From Clostridium sp. Marseille-P3244 (GTDB lineage: Bacteria; Bacillota; Clostridia; Lachnospirales; Lachnospiraceae): DNA of 64,000 bases. The DNA is taken from the NCBI RefSeq assembly GCF_900120155.1, contig NZ_LT635549.1, positions 1,415,907-1,479,906 of the forward strand, in the 5' to 3' direction. The notes beneath the pieces were generated by a model that worked only from the letters and a program-made list of their open reading frames with translations, made no database searches and had not been told where the DNA came from. The translations under genes and the position numbers were made by a program. Positions 59,275 through 64,000 of the stretch are shown here, one piece after another; positions within the stretch are counted from its first letter, which is position 1, and every line of letters begins with the position of its first letter.

Positions 59275-60456
59275 ATGGGTGAGATTTTTGGTATTACACA
59301 GGGAAAAATGCAGGAAACTTCCTCAACTTTTACTCTGACGGAGATTTATCAGCAGCCCGCTACATGGGAGAAAACCTGCAGACAGATCAAAGAGCACAGG
59401 GATGAAATTAAAAAGTTTATCGATCAGGTGATCAGGCATGATGATTTTGATGTGATCCTGACAGGCGCGGGTACCAGCGAATTTGTGGGGAATGCATTGT
59501 TCCCCCATCTGGCGGGGCTGTTGGACCACAAAGCAAAATCTTATGGGACTACTGACATCGTGGCTACACCGGAGGCTTATCTTTCCCGAACGAAGCCGAC
59601 ACTCCTGATCAGTTTCGGACGTTCCGGAAATTCACCGGAATCTGTGGGGGCCATTGACGCCGCCGAGGCCGTATGCGACAATATCTGGCATCTGTTTATT
59701 ACGTGCAATAAAAACGGCGCTCTTTCAAAAAGAGCCGACACAACAGACAACTGTTACGCCATTAATCTGACAGATGAGACACATGACCAGAGCTTTGCCA
59801 TGACATCCAGTTTTTCCAATATGTATCTGGCAGCTTATCTGTGTTTCCATCTGGACGATCTGGACGAAGTCCTGGATAAGGTCCGTAAGATTACAGCGGC
59901 GGGACAGGAGTTCCTTGACACGAAATACAGTATCGCTCAGAAGATCGTGGACGAGTATGATTTCAGACGTATCGTTTATCTGGGGAGCAATACGCTGAAG
60001 GGCACGGCTCAGGAGTCCGCGCTTAAGATGCTGGAACTTACGGCAGGACGGGTTGTGACCATGTATGATACTCCGATGGGGTTCAGGCACGGGCCAAAAT
60101 CCATTGTGGATGATACAACGCTTACGGTAATATATCTCAGCGATGATCCTTACACAAGACAGTATGAGATGGATCTGTTAAAGGAAATGAGCGGACAGCG
60201 CAAAGGCAATAAGATCGTGGCTGTTATGAGCGGCCAGGATGAAACTGCCGCCGGTCTTGCGGATTACGCGGTAGTCTATGGACTGGATGGAGCTTATGAG
60301 AATGTACAGCTGGGGCTTGATTATATACTCTTTGCCCAGACTCTGGCGGTGCTGAAATCTCTGTCACTGTCAATTACGCCGGATAATCCGTGTCCGACAG
60401 GGGAAGTAAACCGGGTTGTAAAAGGAGTTACCCTGTATCCTTACACAAGAAAATAG
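59275..60456 (+). CDS. agaS: AgaS-like SIS-domain amino-sugar-phosphate deaminase/isomerase
   Basis: A 393-residue enzyme with two SIS domains. The first has ILTGAGTSEFVGNALFPHL and SFGRSGNSPESVGAIDAA; the second has VYLGSNTLKGTAQESALKM and FRHGPKSIVDD. These match AgaS, which converts galactosamine-6-phosphate to tagatose-6-phosphate and ammonia. It places the PTS in amino-sugar use. AGAAGGAG precedes the ATG. No tagatose-6-phosphate kinase or aldolase lies in the window, so later steps are encoded elsewhere. Confidence 0.88.
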   Translation: MGEIFGITQGKMQETSSTFTLTEIYQQPATWEKTCRQIKEHRDEIKKFIDQVIRHDDFDVILTGAGTSEFVGNALFPHLAGLLDHKAKSYGTTDIVATPEAYLSRTKPTLLISFGRSGNSPESVGAIDAAEAVCDNIWHLFITCNKNGALSKRADTTDNCYAINLTDETHDQSFAMTSSFSNMYLAAYLCFHLDDLDEVLDKVRKITAAGQEFLDTKYSIAQKIVDEYDFRRIVYLGSNTLKGTAQESALKMLELTAGRVVTMYDTPMGFRHGPKSIVDDTTLTVIYLSDDPYTRQYEMDLLKEMSGQRKGNKIVAVMSGQDETAAGLADYAVVYGLDGAYENVQLGLDYILFAQTLAVLKSLSLSITPDNPCPTGEVNRVVKGVTLYPYTRK

Positions 60457-60481
60457 GACCGTAGGAGGCTAGACAATAACT

Positions 60482-60763
60482 ATGAACTTAGAGATCATCA
60501 TATGGAGCTGTGTCACTGTAGGCGTTCTGGCAGGAATCTTTGTCATCATCCTTGGAATCATCTCGGCTAGGAACATGAAGAAAAACAGAGAATCCATGAA
60601 GGAGCTTCAGAACGGGATCAAGCCGGGAGCAAGGATCCTGTTTGGCGGCGGTATCTATGGAAAGATCGTGAAAGTAAAGAATGACACGATCGATGTTGAG
60701 ATTAATAAGAGTACAGTTATACAGATTTCACGCTACAGTATCCAGAGCATCATAACTGAATAA
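60482..60763 (+). CDS. YajC-like small membrane protein
   Basis: A 93-residue protein: one membrane span (VTVGVLAGIFVIILGIISA), a basic stretch, then a small beta domain (IKPGARILFGGGIYGKIVKV, ending SRYSIQSIITE). The pattern is that of YajC, the auxiliary protein of SecDF. Its place after agaS and PTS genes, as in some streptococcal amino-sugar PTS loci, suggests a specialised copy for membrane insertion of PTS proteins, but this is inference. GTAGGAGG precedes the ATG. Confidence 0.75.
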   Translation: MNLEIIIWSCVTVGVLAGIFVIILGIISARNMKKNRESMKELQNGIKPGARILFGGGIYGKIVKVKNDTIDVEINKSTVIQISRYSIQSIITE

Positions 60764-60813
60764 ATGGAAACAGCGTATTTTTAGAAGCATAAGGATTCAT
60801 AGCGAAACCAGTA

Positions 60814-60843
60814 AAATAGAACCGGTTGACACCGGTTCTATTT
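60814..60843. terminator. Bidirectional terminator between yajC-like and araC-like genes
   Basis: A perfect 13-bp stem (60814-60826 with 60831-60843), loop TGAC, A-rich and T-rich ends. It lies between converging genes. Confidence 0.8.
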
Positions 60844-60870
60844 CCGGCATATGAACCTGGAACTCCCGGA

Positions 60871-62055
60871 TCAGGGAGAATGTTCTGACGATTGTTTACT
60901 CTGGTTTTCTGCTATTTTTCTTGAATAGGCGCTGGGAGTAGTGTTAAAATATTTTTTGAACAGCCTTGAAAAATAATGGATAGAGCTGAACCCAAGTTTA
61001 TACGCGACTTCACTGATCGTATATTGCTCTTCCCGGATCAGCTCTTTGCTTTTTTGGAGCTTCATGTTGAGAAGATAATTTTTCGGGGAACTGTTCAAGT
61101 GGGTTTTAAACAGTGCCTGAAGAGAAGATCTGGAAACATAGAACTCATGGCAGATTTCTTCTATAGTGATGGGTTCGGTTATCCGTTTGTTCATATAGAC
61201 CAGGATCTCGGACAAGAGATCATTACGGGCCGAGCTGTTGTCTGTAAAAAGAGTCTGATGGCTGATCGTCTCATAGAACTGCATAAGCAGAAGGAGGGCT
61301 TCCTGAAGATAGCAGACCATCAGTGTGCGTGTATAATAGGAATTTTCAAAACTCTCAATCAGCAGTTTCCAGAGGATCTGCTGAAGTTCGCTGGTGCAGT
61401 GGAAAGTATGTTCGAGGATATGGAGAGCTTTTCTCTGATTTACGTCAAACACCACTGTGAGATAGGAACAGTCCGTATCCACATTGATGACAGCCGCATC
61501 GGCCCGATATAGGATCAGGTCATGCGGATGAAGGGAATAGGTCCCTGAGGACAGAGTAATATCCAGAGCTCCTTCATAGACATAAATCATTTCATAAGAC
61601 TTGTGAGCCGGTTTCGAGAGACGGCACTGTTTGGAGCGCTTGACAAACCAGCAGTCCAGTATCCTGCGTACGTGGAAGGGAACAGAGACGGGCTGGTATG
61701 TGTATGGGGACGGAAGCTCCGCGATAGCCGGAGTGGTTTCCGAAGCAATCAGATGCCATTCCAGAGGAATGGACAGCGGGATAATATTAAAATAGACTCC
61801 CGGGCGGAGCTTTATATTATGTCTGACCGGAAATGTTCTTAAATCATTCATCTTGCGGGAACTGGCCACCAGGATCAGCGCCAGGCCAGGCGGACACTCA
61901 ATATAGATCTCACAAGGAAAATAAAAAAGTTCTGTCAGCCTCTTCTGATCGGAGGTGAATTCCTGACGGTCCAGTCCATGCTTCTGGATATCAAGCGGCT
62001 CGTCGTAGAATGTACCGAAAGGTTCAAAAGTGCTGTCAAGTGTTTGATTTGTCAT
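60871..62055 (-). CDS. AraC-family regulator near the amino-sugar genes
   Basis: A 394-residue protein. Residues ~165-240 form a cupin-type sensing domain (SYEMIYVYEGALDITLSSGT). The last ~105 residues are the AraC DNA-binding domain (ITIEEICHEFYVSRSSLQAL; TISEVAYKLGFSSIHYFSRL; FNTTPSAYSRK). The N-terminal ~130 residues are extra and show no known domain. It diverges from nagA across 88 bp that hold a palindrome, and converges on the PTS operon, so it is a good candidate regulator of both. Confidence 0.85.
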   Translation of the reverse strand: MTNQTLDSTFEPFGTFYDEPLDIQKHGLDRQEFTSDQKRLTELFYFPCEIYIECPPGLALILVASSRKMNDLRTFPVRHNIKLRPGVYFNIIPLSIPLEWHLIASETTPAIAELPSPYTYQPVSVPFHVRRILDCWFVKRSKQCRLSKPAHKSYEMIYVYEGALDITLSSGTYSLHPHDLILYRADAAVINVDTDCSYLTVVFDVNQRKALHILEHTFHCTSELQQILWKLLIESFENSYYTRTLMVCYLQEALLLLMQFYETISHQTLFTDNSSARNDLLSEILVYMNKRITEPITIEEICHEFYVSRSSLQALFKTHLNSSPKNYLLNMKLQKSKELIREEQYTISEVAYKLGFSSIHYFSRLFKKYFNTTPSAYSRKIAENQSKQSSEHSP

Positions 62056-62068
62056 AGGATGGCCCTCA

Positions 62069-62080
62069 TTTTGCGCAAAA
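62069..62080. promoter_or_regulatory. Perfect 12-bp palindrome between the AraC gene and nagA
   Basis: TTTTGCGCAAAA lies 14 bp upstream of the regulator start and 64 bp upstream of nagA. It could be an operator for the divergent genes. A TATAGT box lies at about 62101. Confidence 0.4.
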
Positions 62081-62143
62081 CAGTTTGTACTTTTTAAAGT
62101 ATAGTATATGTATTTTTAAAAATCAAGACAGGAGGTATCTATT

Positions 62144-63295
62144 ATGATCATTCAGAGTAAAAAGGTCTGGCTTGCTGATCAGTTTGTGCCGGCGCAGATC
62201 GAGGTGAAAGACGGAAAGATCGTGGATCTGCTGGAATATGGTACAAAGCAGGCGGACGTTGATTATGGGAGCAATCGGATTCTCCCGGGATTTATTGATA
62301 TCCACTGCCATGGCGCGTATGGGTTTGATACGAATGACGCCAAGGAGGAAGGCCTGCGTTACTGGGCACGTAATATTGTGGATGAAGGAGTTACTGCTTT
62401 TCTTGCCACTACGATCACACAGAGTGAGCAGGTACTTACAAATGCATTGAAAAATGTGGCAAAAGTCGTAAAAGACGGCTATGAAGGTGCTGAGATTCTG
62501 GGAGTTCATTTCGAAGGCCCCTATCTTGATATGAAGTATAAAGGAGCACAGCCGGAACAGTATATTGTAAAGCCTGCCGTAGAACAGTTTAAGAAATATC
62601 AGGAGGCAGCTGACGGGCTGATCCGGTATATTACGATAGCCACAGAGCAGGATGAGGATTTTGCTCTGACACGTTATTGTACAGAACATGGCGTGGTTGT
62701 CAGCATTGGACATTCTGCGGCGACGAGCCGGGAAGCGGTACAGGCCTTTGCGCATGGCGCAAGATCCATGACGCATGTATACAATGGCATGACTCCCTTT
62801 AATCACAGAGCCAACGGTCTGGTAGGCGCGGCATTCCGAATGAAAAGCATGTACGGAGAGGTCATCTGCGACGGCAATCATTCCACTCCGGCTGCGCTGC
62901 GCATGTTTTTTGACGCCAAGGGGCCCCATTATGGGATCATGATCAGCGACGCTCTCATGGCCAAAGGATCACCTGCCGGATCCAAATTTATATTCGGCGG
63001 AAATGAGATTGAGATTTATGAGGATGGAAGCGCGCATCTGACTTCTTCAAAGAGTCTTGCAGGCTCTACTCTTCATATCAATGAGGGTCTCAGGATCCTG
63101 ATTGAGGAGGCACTGGTCCCGGTGGATACGGCAATCAATTCCTGCACGAAAAATCCGGCTGCCTGCCTGCGTATCGATGACAGAAAAGGGTCTGTCAAAG
63201 TGGGGCTGGATGCGGATCTGGTTGTTCTGGATCCGGACTATCAGGTGCTGCAGACATACTGTATGGGCAGGGCTATGATCGGAGAAAAAGAATAG
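62144..63295 (+). CDS. nagA: N-acetylglucosamine- (or galactosamine-) 6-phosphate deacetylase
   Basis: A 383-residue metal-dependent amidohydrolase. The first metal motif is GFIDIHCHGAYGFD, the Glu ligand is in GVHFEGPY, the His ligands lie in VVSIGHSAATS and MTHVYNGM, and the catalytic Asp is in IMISDALMAKG. It removes acetyl from the imported amino-sugar phosphate, making the substrate of AgaS or NagB. With AgaS nearby the GalNAc version (AgaA) is quite possible. GACAGGAGG precedes ATG. Confidence 0.9.
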   Translation: MIIQSKKVWLADQFVPAQIEVKDGKIVDLLEYGTKQADVDYGSNRILPGFIDIHCHGAYGFDTNDAKEEGLRYWARNIVDEGVTAFLATTITQSEQVLTNALKNVAKVVKDGYEGAEILGVHFEGPYLDMKYKGAQPEQYIVKPAVEQFKKYQEAADGLIRYITIATEQDEDFALTRYCTEHGVVVSIGHSAATSREAVQAFAHGARSMTHVYNGMTPFNHRANGLVGAAFRMKSMYGEVICDGNHSTPAALRMFFDAKGPHYGIMISDALMAKGSPAGSKFIFGGNEIEIYEDGSAHLTSSKSLAGSTLHINEGLRILIEEALVPVDTAINSCTKNPAACLRIDDRKGSVKVGLDADLVVLDPDYQVLQTYCMGRAMIGEKE

Positions 63296-63324
63296 GAAAC
63301 AAAAGATCAGGAAGGTAAGTTAAG

Positions 63325-63864
63325 ATGAGCAAGAAAAAGAGACCGGCCCCGGTGGAGAAGATCCGCCTGTCGGGAAGGAATATTTATACAGATAAGAGAG
63401 GCCGTACGATATTCTACGATATGATAACCAAAAAAGGATATCTGGTGGATAAGAAAAACGAAAATTCAGCGGTGTTTTTCAAAAACAGATTTGTTGTGAT
63501 CCTGTTTGCGGCAATCCTGTTCGGGGCAACATTTCTGACCGTGTTACAGGCTGTGATCGCCTGGGCAGTTATGATGGTTCTGTCAGAATTTGCCTTCCGC
63601 TGGTCTTTCCTGAAAAAGCTGGAGCCGGTTACAGATGTAGATTTTGAACGGCGTGTCTCAGCATTGCAGTATATCGTGGAGAACAAGGAAAAAGGAAGAG
63701 TTATAGTCCTGGCAGTATTGTATCTGGCATTTGCGGTTCTTATTATCCTGAACGCGTATATGGAAGAATACGCTGTGGGATTGTGGGTGTTCAGCGGATG
63801 TCTGGCAGTGGTAGGAGTGTATTTCGGTGTCTTGCACATCATTGCGCTTACCAAAATGAAATAA
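63325..63864 (+). CDS. Four-helix membrane protein of unknown function
   Basis: A 179-residue protein. The basic N-terminal ~50 residues are followed by two hydrophobic hairpins: about 52-85 (VVILFAAILFGATFLTVLQA) and 125-175 (VIVLAVLYLAFAVLIILNAY; VFSGCLAVVGVYFGVLHIIA). No family is recognised. It starts 29 bp after nagA with GGAAGG upstream and is probably in its operon. Confidence 0.6.
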   Translation: MSKKKRPAPVEKIRLSGRNIYTDKRGRTIFYDMITKKGYLVDKKNENSAVFFKNRFVVILFAAILFGATFLTVLQAVIAWAVMMVLSEFAFRWSFLKKLEPVTDVDFERRVSALQYIVENKEKGRVIVLAVLYLAFAVLIILNAYMEEYAVGLWVFSGCLAVVGVYFGVLHIIALTKMK

Positions 63865-63874
63865 AAGTGTAAAT

Positions 63875-63950
63875 ATTCAGAAAATGGCGAAAATTGGGGA
63901 CAGGCACCTTTTAAAAGGTGCCTGTCCCCAATTTTCGCCATTTTCTGAAT
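63875..63950. repeat. Perfect 76-bp palindrome
   Basis: Two exact 38-bp arms meet at 63912/63913 with no spacer. The core is GGGGACAGGCACC plus TTTTAAAA and its complement. The core and the outer TTTTCTGAAT are shared with the element at 49141-49193. As RNA it is a very long hairpin and probably a terminator. Confidence 0.9.
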
Positions 63951-64000
63951 TGTTTTTTGTAACAATGAAATTTGTTGGAAATGATAGTAATATAAATAAA

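Overview
The window looks like a chromosomal segment of a spore-forming anaerobic Firmicute of the Lachnospiraceae type. The evidence is: tig-clpP-clpX-lon-engB in one block, CotF-type coat proteins, rubredoxin, a collagen-like GXT protein, cytoplasmic Hdr/Flx electron-transfer proteins, and strong AGGAGG ribosome sites with some TTG and GTG starts. I saw no tRNA, rRNA or CRISPR array.

Layout. 1-5.8 kb is the right end of a prophage: a structural-gene tail, holin, amidase endolysin, and two overlapping large serine recombinases. 5.8-25.8 kb is mostly housekeeping: flavodoxin, feoAB, a thioesterase, small regulators, tig/clpP/clpX/lon/engB, an AI-2E-family permease, an intact IS4-like element (19164-20735, with 16-bp ends and a 9-bp target duplication), rubredoxin, an FAD oxidoreductase, a HAD phosphatase, coat proteins and peptidases. 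25.9-37.1 kb is an LXG polymorphic-toxin island: two small partner proteins, one full LXG toxin, an orphan toxin tip, and six full-length membrane-anchored proteins of three related families. Wreckage of further toxin tips and immunity genes lies between them. From about 27.75 kb the island is visibly more A/T-rich than its surroundings.

37.3-48.7 kb starts with ldh behind a promoter that overlaps a near-consensus Rex box. It continues with hdrB-hdrC-hdrA, four Flx-type genes, a soluble fumarate reductase pair (FrdA/FrdB-like, no membrane subunit) and the two halves of a class I fumarase. The gene order suggests a cytoplasmic NADH-linked, possibly electron-bifurcating, fumarate reductase fed by malate through fumarase. 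This is an inference from gene content.

48.8-55.5 kb holds a small membrane protein, argG with ArgR-like boxes, a glycosyltransferase next to a collagen-like surface or exosporium protein, and a divergent MFS/AraC pair. 55.6-63.9 kb is an amino-sugar uptake region: mannose-family PTS IIB, IIC, IID and IIA, a small membrane protein, AgaS, a YajC-like protein, a convergent AraC regulator, NagA and a membrane protein. It ends in a perfect 76-bp palindrome whose core recurs near 49.15 kb.

The two most unusual systems are the LXG toxin-tip/immunity array and the Hdr-Flx-fumarate reductase-fumarase cluster. All assignments come from reading the translations; no database search was run.
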